Assembly: GCA_947579605.1 (NCBI GenBank)
Contig: OX388312.1
Location: forward strand, 27,861,313-27,925,312
Source of the DNA: Athripsodes cinereus
Taxonomy: Eukaryota; Arthropoda; Insecta; Trichoptera; Leptoceridae
Length of the DNA: 64,000 nt
Reading direction: 5' to 3'
The position numbers were made by a program, and so were the translations under genes. The notes under the pieces are model-generated. The model searched no databases. It saw only the letters and a program-made list of their open reading frames with translations, and had not been told where the DNA came from. This document shows, piece after piece, positions 1 through 12,900 of the stretch (its first letter is position 1; every line of letters starts with the position of its first letter).

Positions 1-528
1 TCTGTTACCAAAAGAATATTCGACAATAAATTGGAAATATGTCAAAATTTAAAAATATTTACACACAATTTATAAAATAAAAAGTTAAGCTATATCTTTA
101 AAGTGGAATGAAGGTTTCATAAACTAACTTTAAGTTTAGAGACTAACAACGAACAACAGATGTCATTACGTACAATATTTAAAATAAAGCTTGGCGACTG
201 TTGTTTATATAAATTATCTTGGCATATCACAGCGCAGCATAGCAATATTAAGTAATCATAAAGAGTTAACTGGAAATTGTAATTTTAATTTTGACATTTC
301 GGATTGTAACTTTATTTTTAGTGAAATCTGGGTAATCAAAGAAAATCAAATGTTAAAGTGACTTTGCGTAAAAGTGATTTTATCTTTATTAATTATGGAA
401 CCGACCATTAGTCTAAGAACAATTATTAAACGAATGCTTTCTTTTATTATTAGCTATTATTCTTGACTTCCAAGTTAATGTGAGACCTAATCTGTAAGTA
501 AATGTATGATTTAAAATTTATCAACATA

Positions 529-894
529 CTAGCTGACCCGGCAAGCGTTGTTTTGCCATACCTATACAATTATACATTAAATCGACTGGAGTTTAAAATG
601 ATTGAATTACTAATATCGCTATTGAGAATAAGGAGTTGATGGTAGAAGAGTGAAAATTTAGGGCTGTATGTATTTTTTAATGCCAAACCATAAAAAAATA
701 AAAATTAAAAAAATTGCCCAAAAAATTGAAAAAAATCGGGGTGGACCACTCTTAACTTTTAGGGGTATGAAAAATAGATGTTGGCCGATTCTCAGACCTC
801 CCCGATAAGCACACAAAATTTTATCAAAAGCGGTCCAGCCGTTTCGGAGGACTATGATAACAAACACCGTGCCATGTGAATTTTATATATTCGA
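529..894 (-). mobile_element. Helitron-like non-autonomous element, family H1, copy 1
   Basis: Read on the minus strand, the element starts TCGAATATATAAAA after an A and ends GGGTCAGCTAG before a T. These are Helitron rules: 5' TC, 3' CTAG, insertion between A and T, no target duplication. A short hairpin (stem GGCAA/TTGCC) sits just upstream of the 3' end, as Helitrons require. The interior is shared with 38540-38836 and 39942-40302, including a stretch around CGGTGTTTGTTATCAT. It codes for no Rep/helicase. The 69-codon frame here is repeat sequence, not a gene. Confidence 0.75.
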
Positions 895-1201
895 TCAAAA
901 TGAACAATTTATAATGTATAACGTGTTTACGTTTTATCACATACAATAATTGCGATATTGAACTTGTCGTAAGTTGTCACATACATGATTGTTATAACGT
1001 CATTACTGTCCGAATAATTTAGATAATGTTCATCGCATTAAAGAGGTAATGAAAACAACTACCGGTGGATGTATTAAACACGAATGAATTGGTCATCAAC
1101 TTGATAATAATATAATAGATATTATATAAAATAATCAAATGGCTAGCACAATCATAGTATATCAATTGTGTCGGTGTACACGTAGCAGAATTCCATAATT
1201 A

Positions 1202-1362
1202 GGTAATTTGAAACAAGTGCTTCTTTCTACTATAAGTTATTGATCACGAGAGAGACGTCTTTCGACTTCCGATTTTCGATTGATAATGACCTGATAAGAC
1301 GAAAGACGTTTCTCACGTGATCAATAACTTATAGTAGAAAGAAGTACTTGTTTCAAATTACC
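1202..1362. repeat. Foldback MITE, family F, copy 1
   Basis: Two arms of about 65 bp are near-perfect reverse complements. The left arm starts GGTAATTTGAAACAAGTGCT and the right arm ends with its complement. A short spacer separates them. The same arms flank a longer insert at 26890-27271. Both copies also share bases just left of the arm (AGAATTC.ATAATTA), so the true element may extend further left. No coding capacity. Confidence 0.75.
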
Positions 1363-1542
1363 ACAATCATAGTGTTTGAACCTCGTGCAAAAGGCTTGAT
1401 AATCGAAAGATTTTAAAGTTTCAGCAAGTTATACGCTTTTAAAGTGTGCCGTCATTTGACGTTTGCGCACCAACTGTCTATCGAATTTTGTTGTGATTCC
1501 CTATATAAGAATGCGGGTTTAAGAACATAACATAACATGCAT

Positions 1543-2000
1543 AGACAATTCACACAGATCGAGCAAGTCCCAAACTAAGATTTGAATCTTGTATTATGGG
1601 TACCAACACGACGATACACATATCGATGGCTAACCGGACAAATATTGTAAGTCCACTTTTTGGTAAAATTGAGTTATGATACACATTTTGTAAAACGTGA
1701 CATTGTCTTTGATATTTGAAAATATAGTTGATCCACACGCAATACAAACCGAGATATGATCAATTAAAAAATGCATATTACATACAAATACTACTCTATT
1801 CAAACTTTCAAGTCGAGTTTTCTCAAAACTATAAAAAGTGGATCTACAATATTTGTCCAGTTAGCCATCGAATATACAATGCACTAAACACATATACATG
1901 TAACACCCAGACTAGGGATTGCAATCCCGCACCGTTTTCAATCCCGCGGGATTTCTGCTGGATTGACTACAATCCAGCGGGATCAGCGCCACACCGGCCG
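1543..2000 (-). mobile_element. tRNA-derived SINE (family B), broken by two insertions
   Basis: The SINE body (GACAATTCACACAGATCGAG at the left, GTAACACCCAGAC further in) and the far end of its tRNA-like head (GCGCCACACCGGCCG) are recognisable by comparison with the intact plus-strand copy at 25494. A TIR element interrupts the body at 1623-1871. A second foreign stretch, about 1910-1986, replaces most of the head, including the B box. That stretch starts TAGGGATTGCAATCCCGC and is rich in AATCCCGC/GCGGGAT inverted repeats; a related motif occurs at 4183-4205. Confidence 0.6.
1623..1871. mobile_element. TIR element (MITE) inside SINE B
   Basis: Terminal inverted repeats of about 29 bp start TCGATGGCTAACCGGACAAA and end in its near-complement. 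The flanks are ATA on both sides. Removing the element and one ATA restores the SINE sequence seen intact at 52500, which supports a 3-bp target duplication. A 4-bp ATAT duplication with a one-base shift is an alternative. No transposase frame. The superfamily is undecided. Confidence 0.65.
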
Positions 2001-2162
2001 CCATTAAATATAAGAACAGAATTATATAAAAAATTTAATCAATATAGCCTGTAAAAAGGTTCTAGAGTTTCGCATTACACCTTGTTTTATTGAAGGAGAA
2101 TCAAAATAACTATGAATGGTGAAAATGCCTACAAAGGCGGTAATTTGAAAAATCTCTTTCTA

Positions 2163-2235
2163 ATAACAAATAACATGTTTATTACACGTAGTTAGTTCAC
2201 TGTCTACTCCGTTTGTGAAATTCGGCCTGATGGTA
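2163..2235 (+). repeat. Family A repeat, 3' fragment
   Basis: This matches the 3' part of family A: AACATGTTTATTACACGTAG, then a degenerate TCTACTCC..TGTGAAATTCGGCCTGATGGTATAGAT. Compare the better copies at 4404 and 45137. Other short scraps of the family lie at 5385-5450, 16025-16080, 16505-16570, 37420-37500 and 50085-50135. Confidence 0.45.
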
Positions 2236-2737
2236 TAGATAAAAAGATATTATGACATGTAAAAAACTTAAATAAGAACATTCAAAAAGCGATGGCTCTT
2301 TCAGTTGCACATATCTCATATTATATTAAAAACATTTCGTCTTTAGTAATTCATCGTTTTTAGGGAATATAAAAAATACGTAATCGTTCTTATGACTATT
2401 TTAATAAGTAACTATTTTAAGTTTTATTGTGATTTCATAATGCAATTTATCTACCGAAAAAACAAAAAAATTCCATTCAATTTTATTTTATTGCATTCGA
2501 CAAAATTTGACTAATTACTTGCCTACGTAATATTTTATTTAAACAAACATATTAAGTAGTTTATGATATAAATAAATGTAAAATTAAATTCATAGCTTAT
2601 TATTTTAATAATCAAACTCACTCGGAGAATTAATTAACTTCTAGAGTTTTTTGTATATACTTTTTTGAACGCTTTTTCTTTTTTTGCGAACAATATCCAA
2701 ACTAAAAGCTAATTTTATTCGGGCAGAGAAATATAAT

Positions 2738-2815
2738 AATAATAATAACACTTTATTGATCAATAAAATCATGAGCAATTGACGAGCTTATTGCCTGAAG
2801 GCAATATCTTCCAGC
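2738..2815 (-). repeat. LINE 3' tail (TAA microsatellite end)
   Basis: On the minus strand the sequence runs from GGAAGATATTGCC through AATAAGCTCGTCAATTG to (TTA/TAA)n. The same tail, with GGAAGATATCGC and GATAAACTCGCCCATTG, recurs at 8275-8400, 23770-23910, 46453-47005 and, on the plus strand, 42893-43030. It is the untranslated 3' end of a 5'-truncated non-LTR retrotransposon. Confidence 0.5.
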
Positions 2816-3235
2816 TATCTAAAAAAAGGAAAATATATTGTTACATAAACACCTAGCGATGCGCCATAATTTGTTCCGATAAAATCGATCTATTTAATTG
2901 ACACAATTTTATTTAAGATTAAGTATAGTTGGATTCTCTCAGGCCTTTTGAAAGAAAAAGCAATCTCATTATTTTTGCTATAAAATGTTACGCTTTAAGT
3001 TTTGACTAATAAGACTTGTTATTAAAATTGTTTTGTCAACTTTTGCGGTATATTATTTTGCCATAATTAGGGAAGCCGCGAAACGTCTTCTTACTAATCT
3101 AATGCTTGAAGCATGACCATTATAATGAGAGGCAGATATCATTATAAGAAACAAAAAAAAACCAATAACACAGATAATTTGACCAAAACACGAAAGTTCC
3201 AGCTCCATAGGTACAATACCAAAATATTGTTTCGA

Positions 3236-3496
3236 AATTGCCGCGTACAGACAGCTGGATGCGAACGTCAATCATCAAGCATCAAGCAAAAATCTTAAAT
3301 CTTTCGGCGACAAGTCGGAGCATTCTCCGAAGAAATATTCTAATGAATGCCTTCGTTACGTCTCATGGAATGGTAACGAAGGCATTCATTCGAATATTTC
3401 TTCGGAGAATGCTCCGCATTGTCGCCGAAAGATTTAAGATTTTTGCTTGATGCTTGATGATTGACGTTCGCATCCAGCTGTCTGTACACGGCAATT
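3236..3496. repeat. Long foldback element (near-perfect palindrome)
   Basis: Left arm (3236-3361) and right arm (about 3372-3496) are reverse complements over roughly 125 bp with only a handful of mismatches. The ends read AATTGCCG and CGGCAATT. The loop is about 10 bp, around GTCTCATGGAATG. The frames on both strands here (3053-3558) are by-products of the palindrome. I could not assign a target duplication. It lies downstream of the last visible desaturase exon, probably in the next intron. Confidence 0.85.
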
Positions 3497-3814
3497 GAAG
3501 CATTTTCTTCAATAAACATTCCTAATTTTAATGTTTGGTCAAGAAATATCGCACACATTCTAATCTAACGGCTTTATAAGCCTTTGAGATGATAAGTGCT
3601 ATATATTATTAATTAAGAGAGCGAATAAATCTCTTTAATATTTCCATGACATAAAATTTCCATATTTTGTAGATCAAGTTCGAGTTTTTATTCGTTTTCA
3701 TTCCACATTTTTTAGTGACGTAATTTTTTATGGAACATAGAATGTTTCAAATGTTTATGGCTAGCAATGCTCGATTGTTATTTTGCAGATTTATACTTCT
3801 AAAAAGTAACTTAC

Positions 3815-3988
3815 TTTCTTTGGAATGTGACAACAGGATCCTTTTCCATGTCGCTCATGTCTACAGCGGCTCCCCTGACGAAGACATCATTGTGCTTTCT
3901 CATCATAAGCCAACCGATGTGAGAGAAGAAGAATCCACGCTTGGCATTATGAGGATCGGCATCAGTCTCGGAAAATTTGTGATGTACT
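3815..3988 (-). CDS. Desaturase exon 4 (second histidine box)
   Basis: 174 bp. The acceptor TTCCAG ends at 3989 and a consensus donor GTAAGT starts at 3814. It encodes VHHKFSETDADPHNAKRGFF, then SHIGWLMMRKHNDVFVRG and VDMSDMEKDPVVTFQR. The intron before it, 3989-10786, is about 6.8 kb and full of repeats. The 158-codon frame on the opposite strand (3730-4206) is a shadow of this exon. Confidence 0.95.
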
Positions 3989-6900
3989 CTGGAAAGAAAA
4001 GATATTTTATTATATTTATGGAATGGCATTTTGGTCCTGTAAATCCAAAGGTCAATTGGTATCCTATTCCATTGTCTGGTATTGTAAGCCGCATTCACAC
4101 TCATGAAGGCACAAACCCTTTAGTTCACAATATGGTCTGCACATTTACTTTATTAAATATGAACTATTGTTTGCGTGGAGGGTTGAATCCCGTTCAGCGG
4201 GATTAATAATGAAAAATTGAAGATATTTTTGACGCATCTCCACGCGCTGTGCATTTTGCACAGTACTGGAGATCAGTTTAATTAGTTTTTCTGGGTTTCG
4301 ACACGATAATAATAAAAAAAAAAAGAATTATGAAAAAGCAAAGATTCCTTGAAAAATATGATTATGTGATATAATTTAAAAATCGTAAGTTGAATATACA
4401 TTGGACCCACTCTTTTCCGTAAGTTTTCGAGTGTCCTGTTAAAGGCAGGTGTTCGAAAAAATAAAGACATATTACATCTCAAATTCAGCGATGAGGTTTG
4501 CCACCCATCTTGAATGTCTCAATATTTTATTGGAACAGAGAAGACAGCCTACATGTTTATTACGTGCAGCTGTTCTGCTGGCTACCCCACTTGTGGGATA
4601 TGCCGTGATGGTGTACCTACCAACCAATATACATTGGATAAACTTGTGTCTAAAAACAAACGCAAAATGTATTTGGATAATAAGCAGTATATTATGGTAG
4701 TACATAGTTTCCAAATTGCACTTAATTTTTAATGAATGTTAATACACCGGCAGTTTTGAAAACTTATTGAATACATCCAGATTTCTAAGATAACGAAAAC
4801 CAGCAAGATAAAGATGACAAAAAGATAAGATTTTTAATATTTGATATGTAAACATTAAAAATTTTGAGAGCATCCTAACGGATAGACAGACGACATATCT
4901 GAGCACGAAATTCATCAGTTAATAATTATCTTCCCATTTGAATATTTTAAGTTAAAAATATTGAGTATTCTTTGATCCTAGGTCATCTGATATTCATAAT
5001 CGTAATTTTAAGCTAAATACTGTATTACATAATATATTATAGCTTCCAAGACGGAATTTACAAAACGATTATTTCCTATTCACAAGTAGACTATAGGTAC
5101 GTCATAATATGATTTATTATACGTCATAATATACAATATATAATTTAAATATTATAATTAATGTTGTGCAGGTATTGTATTGAAATAATTATATTGACAT
5201 TACGGATGACGACGTCAGGACAATGTCAGTTTTAATTATAGTTTTTTTTTATAAAATAATCAATGGTCCCAACTTGACCCCGATAGCAATTTTGCTATTT
5301 TATTTGTTTCATATTGTTTTTTAATCCAGTATCATAACAAATTTAATCCAGCGAAAAGGTAAGCTACCTATCCTGTATATTATATTTTTTATTGACACAG
5401 AGAAGAAGACTGGCATGTCTATAACATGCAGTTAGTTTACTGATTATATTGTAAAGTTAAAAGAATTATGAAATAGTCTCAAGTTTTTTTAAATAATTTT
5501 ATGCTAAGAATTGGTACCTACGTAGAAAATACGTAAGTGTAAGTTAATTTTAAGTGTTTATTGTAAAATTTGGAAAGGGCCGAGTGCTAGCAAAATGGAG
5601 TTCAAAGAGTTCACTACACGGGGCCTTGCACATGCCGGAGGATCGCTTGAGGTGGAGACAGATTGTTACGATCCTTAGAATTGAGGGACCGACGGAAATG
5701 ATGATGATTGTAAAACTATAGAGTCAGACGACATTAACGGTTGAATTTAATTAAGAGAGGATTTTGGATGAGCCCTTCAGGCAAATCTTGAACCCTTTCT
5801 TATGGAGAATTCGCATGAAGATTGTGGATGCCATATGAACTGATTGTAACATCCATGAGCGAGGAAGGGAGCAACTCCTAAATAAACTAATTACCTCACT
5901 ATTGTAGGAGACACTTTGATTACATTATGCTTTCGTGATGACTCCACCAGTCTACAGAGCAATATAAAGTGCTAATGACAGAAATATCATGATGGTAGAC
6001 TTTTTTGGTAATTCCAGCAGTCTGCAGAGTAATATAAAATGCTGAACATAGCGGAGAAAAGTTCAATATGACATTGTTGGATTTATAAGGAGGTCGTAAG
6101 ATCTTAGGTAAGATAAAATCTACGAGAGATAGATATTTTTTAGGTCACGAAATGAAAGATTATAAAGTCCTCCTACTTCTATTTACTTTTCTATATTTTT
6201 TTTATCAAATCTTTGCAATATGCTATTTTTACGACCACCACGTAACAGGCACTTGCTTCCTAAAAATAACAATATAATAATTATCGTACGTTTGTATGTG
6301 TGTTTATGTTATTGCGATGAGAAATCATCCAACCGATGACAAGATGATTGGCCACTTATATACATCTATCTAGATATACATTTTATTATAATTATATGAA
6401 TGTATATCACGACATTATATTATGTATTATATTACATCTGAATAGAAGATTTTAATCAAACAGAACTTAGCCATGGCCTTCTACTAAGAAATAATGACTA
6501 ACTATGATACGTAGCTATTTGAATCTACATTTCGAATAATCGCAATTTTATTTCACAGATAGTTTCAAACACAACTTTGCTCTGAAAGTAGTAGCTATTA
6601 AAGTTACTTTATTTAGAACTCCCCACATTAGGGTTCCCAACAAATAAAAAATCACCCACCCTTTTCTGTAATTTTTTAGTTATCCTGTAAAATGAAGGTA
6701 TTCGTAAAATGTCCCGTGTATCATCTTGAATTCGGCGATGAGTGATATCACCCATCCTGAATATTTTCAATTCTATTTGAACGAAAAAGACGGCTTGTAT
6801 GTTTATTACATGCAGTTATTCCGCTGACTACCCCACTTGAGGGAAACATCTTGAATTGATGGTATATTTGAAACCTTTCTTGAATATATAAACGAGTTTT

Positions 6901-9900
6901 TTGGCATTTTTAAATAAAGTATTTATACTTGAATTGCTATGTTTATTTGTTACATTAATTTAAAATACGCTATCGCGATTTCAGTGCACTTGCACCATTG
7001 AGTTTTTTTGGAACAAATAACCCAATAACTATGTTGAAGTTTCTGGGAAGACTCTCAGAGATAGGTCTGAAACTTGGTAGCTGGAAGTGGTAAGATGGGA
7101 TATGCAGGACTGTCATGTATTCGGGTGGAAAATAAAGACAAAAAAGACAGACCTCATTATCATGTGGGGCCAAATTAATTATCCACTGAGAGCAAATTTC
7201 TAGGAGAAAATGTATTTTTGTTTTTAAGGAATGCTTTGAAACTATCAGTTATTGCAGGTACGTACATGGTACGTACATGGAAAAAAGTGTTAATAACCTC
7301 TGATTTGGGCCTAAATCAGCCCCACAAATTTTTAGATCAATAAGGTTGGCTGCGAAGTGTACTGGGCGAAAGGTCATAATACCACTAAGAAAAATTATGA
7401 AGAGAAATTTCTCTTCCATCAGAGGAGAAATTCGCAGAGAAATTTCTCGTTCTCGAGAAATTTCTTTGGAGAATTCTCTCTTCTCACATCACTACTGGGA
7501 TACGAAGTGAGGATAAAGTATAGTATATGTAAATCCCGGCTAGTCTCCCGGCCTTCCAATCTTTTCTTTAAACTACATTCCCTTCTCCAAACTTCTTATT
7601 ATGATATGTGTGTTTTTTTTAAATGTTTACATTCTTGTGTTAATGTTTAAATACTTTTGTTTGAACCGTATTTACTTGTACAATATGTAACTATTTAAAA
7701 CTAATTGGTACCTATAATGTTATTTTTTAAATTGTTTTCTTTATCTAATAATATGCATTGTTTTGACTTAATTGTTTTGTTTAATTATTATGTATATTTG
7801 TAAAGGCTGATTCAGCCGTTTGTTGCATAAATAAATAAATAAATATTCATTATGAAAAAAACTAACAGTTTATCGTTCTCATTAACAACGATCTGTGAAT
7901 CTTTAGAGAAAATTAAAATATGATTAAATTTTGATACTGAGAAATGAACCTAGTACCTTTTACATGCAATACGAATGTTGCACAGCGGTCAATAAACTTA
8001 ATGTAAATCTGGGAGTAGTTGATTAATCGGAACAAGTTTTTTTATACTTAGCCAGTACTATATTAAATAGGTATTTATGGAGGGACGACCTTCCAACAGA
8101 GAACTTGTTTAATAATTCTCGCATTAAAGTGATAAAATTATGTACCTACATTAATAGGTATTTTAGTCCCATATCATTTGGTACAGTCAAACTAGGAGTA
8201 TCGTTAATTCAATGCACATCACACTGCCAAAAATATATCACACGAATTTCACGTAAATACCTATGACAATAATAAACTTTATTGTACAATAAGGAGCATG
8301 CATAATTACCCAGTTATAAAACAATGTGATACAAATAAATGGTATTTTGCAATGGGCGAGTTTATCGCAGAAGCGATATCTTCTAACTTACCCATATTAT
8401 TATGAGTTTTTCTCACAACTTACCCTGGATGTTTTAAGAGCAGAGTTCCTGTCTCATCCAGACTAAAAGAATAAGAAATTTGTCAAGGGAGAGCTCAAGA
8501 TTTGCCAAAGAAACTCTCCTCGACAAAATCCTCCTTTAAATAACAAAACCACTTCAAGGCACTACTCACTACTAAAATATTCTTACAAACTATATTCTTA
8601 CAGTTATGTATTTCTACGTACTAGCGATGTAACGAATATTCGTATTCGCATTCGCGAATATTCGCATATTTCAAAGTATTCGCATTCGCATTCGTATTCG
8701 AAAAAATATGCGAATGTTTTGCGAATATTATTTTGGTAATAAAGAATCGGATATTCGGTAAAAGTACCGGATACTTACCCTGTACATTGTAGAAAAAGGT
8801 ACTGTAAGAAAATATTCTTTTAGAAAACTGAGGACTTTTGAAATATTTTAAATCCCTATACCATTTTGAAAATTCGGCGACGGGGGGGGGGGGGTAGAAA
8901 TTTTAATGTTTCAGCAATTGTAGAAATTTAAGCAAGTCGATATTCGCATTCGCGAATGTCGGCAACAAATATTCGCATTCGCGAATATCCAAAATCACAC
9001 ATTCGTTACATCACTACTACGCACTAAAATCTACATATTATACATATTATGTAGAATTTCAGATGATGGTAAAATGACAATCTTGTAAACCAAAAAATTG
9101 GTGTTCTTTTTAACGAACCCTCACGCCATATCCCATAATTTTTAGGTCATTTTATTTGTTACTATAAAAAATAAGACGTTCAGGATAGGTAGCATATCTC
9201 ATCGCTGAATAGAAGATGTTAAATTGCTAGGTAACACTTGTAGGTAGGCACTTGTTTTCAAAGCTTAGTATCTTCCGCTCTTGAGTCTTGGTTAAGTGCC
9301 AAGACTTACAGCCATATATGTAGAAGGATTGGGATGATACGGGCATTGAACAGGCGACATTTTGTCTTGATGCTGAGTCCAAACGCCATGATACTAATGT
9401 AGGTATATATATTTCAACATTAATTAGCTTATGCCGTGAATTTTGTAAAATAAAAATAAAATTTAAAAAATCAGACACTAATGCATCATTAAATTTTTCA
9501 CTTGTTGAATTCTTGCATTTCAAAGTTCCACTGTGTATTACACTCGGAGCGCAATACTTGTAACATTAAATATACTCTATATTGCATAACGACTACAAGT
9601 TTGACTCGTCCATCGAGTTTCCGGCTGCATATAATAATATAATACTGTAACCTTGTGACTATAATAGTAATTATAACTTGCAATTGAAGAGACAATAAAA
9701 ATACAATATTAAATGCAAAATACTATGACGATATTCTCAGTCTTCATTTTGCCCTGGCCAGGACATGAACCTGGAATCTTGCGACTTTAAAGCAAGAATT
9801 TTACTTCTGCGCTACATCGTCCGTCTTAATTAATCAATTTACACATATTGCGTTAAGTATATAACACACTTGAACAATTACGGGAGTTTGGAAAGAGATT

Positions 9901-12900
9901 TAAAATATTAATTATTCATTGTTTGTTTGGCGGTACGAAGTTCCTAGCTGAGTCAGCTGGTTGTTTATAGATAAAGAGTAAATGTTCATTTTCTTTTACC
10001 AAAATATTGACATTCATTGATTGTTAGGCGGTACGAAGTTCGCTGGGTTAGTTAGTATGTATTATTTTTAGTAGCGTAGAGAAGATCTCTTTTAATTTTC
10101 ACGAACACGGGATTCTAAAAAAAACATCAAATGTATTACGGTGACACGATTACACAATAAAGATTTAATTATGTCCGTTTGTTCGTCTCATGATTGACTA
10201 TGTATTATAACATTGTAACTTGCATGAAACGTTTTACTTTTAAAACTATGTAGCAATTACTAACAAAACATGTAACAAAACGATTAAGTGAATCTTTATA
10301 ATTGTTTTTAATATTATTACGATTATTTATTTAAATACTGTTTAATTATTCGAAAATAATTTATTAGTAACATGCCAAGGAAGATTGTTTTATAAAATAA
10401 CGAACATCATCGGGAGATGTAAAAAATACAAATAATTGATAATCATGATTGTTTGAGTTGTTGTGCAACGCCAGGTTTTACAGTTATTTAATTAATTAAA
10501 CTAATTTTATTGAAAGGAAAACAAAATATTTAAGTTTGACTTTATTAAGTCATAGGTACAAATTAGGTTTTAAATTAGTAAGTTTGAAAATGACTCGATA
10601 GATATAGATAACTAAAATCTATTATACTTTTAGGCCGGTGTAATACTCTACCGTATAGAAGACAATCTCTGTCAGTTAAAAAAAAATCTCATTGTAACCG
10701 TTTCAATTTTTAACCAATGTGTTCACAGAAAGAGAAAACAAGTTTGAGAAATATCGTTGTAATGTCAAAAAAAGTATGTCTTTTACCTGTGATCTCTAAC
10801 CCATTCATAGATGTGATTCTGGAAAGCCATAGTCTGTAAAATCATAAGGAAGATCCTGAGAGGAACTTTGGCCTTATAGCACTTGTGGGCCCATAACCTG
10901 TGAGCTCCAGCCGTTACACCCATGGCTGCAAGGGTTGCAAATACAACGGCTGAAAAAAAACATTCATATTGAAATTTGAATAACATACCTAACAAGTAAA
11001 GACAATTCATACAGAAAGAGCTCAACCAAAACTAAGATATTATGAATACTGTATTATGGATACTGTATAAAATGACAATACACATAATATATACAATGCA
11101 GAATAAACCAGGCAAGGATTGCCTTTAACAAAAAATCGAAGATATTGGAATCCCCAACTATTGATTTAAGCATAAGGAAGAACCTTACTAAAGCCTTTGT
11201 ATGGAGCATTCTGCTTTATGGTTGTGAGACGTGGACCATCAGCAAGAGTGAAAGCGGACGGTTGGCGGCCTTTGAGATGTGGTGCTACAGACGCATGCTT
11301 AAGATCCATTGGTCGGAACACGTCGAAAACGAAGAAGTATTAACCAGGGTAGGAGAAAAAAGGCAACTTCTTAAGAGAATCGGCCAACAACGAGCTAACT
11401 GGATTGGCCACAACATCAGGCACCCAGGACTACTCATCGCCATCGCGGAGGGTAAGACCGAGGGGACAAATGGCAGAGGCCGACCAAGAGACGCGTATAT
11501 GGACCAACTGAAGAGGGACATGAACTGTGGCTCATACGTAGAGCTGAAAAGACTGGCTGAGAATAGAGACGAATGGAGAAGAAAAACCAAACTCGTTGCA
11601 GACCAATCCAATGGATTGTAATTCATTATATATTAAACAAATATACGTGTAACGCTTTAAACCCAGGAAAATTTGGAAAAAAGCATTCTTCATTTTGCTG
11701 TAGACGAGCATTGAACTCGGGATCTCGTGACTGAAAGACAAGTGAGTTATCTCCACGCCACACTGATCGACGAATTATTCATTTAAAATACTAAATTCTA
11801 CTATTTTATTGGTTAGGGACTAACAGTTTATAAACAAGACTGAATAAAGATAAATTATAATGAGTATTCCTAATACCACTTGTAATAACATGGCATTTTT
11901 TGTCATTAACTAGCAATTCTAGATCACTATACCTTCTGCAAATGATCTGTAATAGGGATCTATGTGTAATTACATCAAAATGATGATCTTCCTAGTTCTT
12001 AATAGGACTATTATTATTATTATGATATAATGTGCATGTACGTACTAATAATTATTCACAACAAACTAGACATATTTTAGTTTAAGTTCTATTATAAACT
12101 TATTAAGTATACCAATCAAACAACAATCCCTTTATCATTAGTTCTATGTACATAACTGAAAATACCTCTACTAACATTTAAAAATTTTCAAACTCTGTTT
12201 AAGAGACTGGCGTTTAAATAGAAGTTAGAAGAAACTCCCTGGGTTAGCACCTTTTATTTTCAACTTTTTAAGGTTTCAATCACCTATTTTTCATAAAGTT
12301 CAATTGATAAATGTTTTGGTCAATGTCATGATTATTCATAATATGATCATTAAAGGAAAGCCTGTATGCCAAAATCCCTTTGCTCATGAGTAAATATTCA
12401 ATGAGCGAAAGAAAAATGTAAAGAAAATATTATGATGTTGTTCTTACCAAATAGAGTTGTTAATAATTTTGCTTGGAAAAATATTAAGTAGAATCCGTAT
12501 AAACTGCCTAAATGTAAGTAAACGAATGCTAATACGTTTCTCCATACAATGTTCCATCTGAAAAGAAAAACGTTACAATATATTAGAAAATAGAAACACA
12601 TTGCAAATAGTATCTAAGTTATCCAAAGAGTTCAAGGAAATTAATTTTGCTAGAATCTATAACCTTAAAAAGGCCACATTGACATTAATGAAAGAAATTC
12701 AACTCTCCTCGCACACTTTACAATTTATTCATCGAACTAAGGATCTTCAAAAACGGAACTTGTTAATTAATATTTGATGCTCTTGAAACTAGAGAATCTA
12801 CGTATTTGAAGAACACCAACAAGATACTTCTTAAGTGATAGATAAAGCTTAATCTCGCCATGAGCAACTTCTCAGAGATATGGCACTTGAAGAAAACTAT

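Noticed and set aside
658..867. 69-codon frame shared with 38431-38655
   Set aside because: Part of the non-coding Helitron-like H1 element; similarity is nucleotide-level repeat identity.
3730..4206. 158-codon plus-strand frame, one of the longer frames in the window
   Set aside because: It is the complement of desaturase exon 4, which has the family motifs and correct splice sites on the other strand.
8882..8894. Run of 13 G as a possible G-quadruplex
   Set aside because: A single G-run inside a MITE; the other copy has only seven, so it is slippage within a repeat.
11285..11626. 113-codon minus-strand frame
   Set aside because: Shadow of the RTE-type C-terminal frame on the plus strand.
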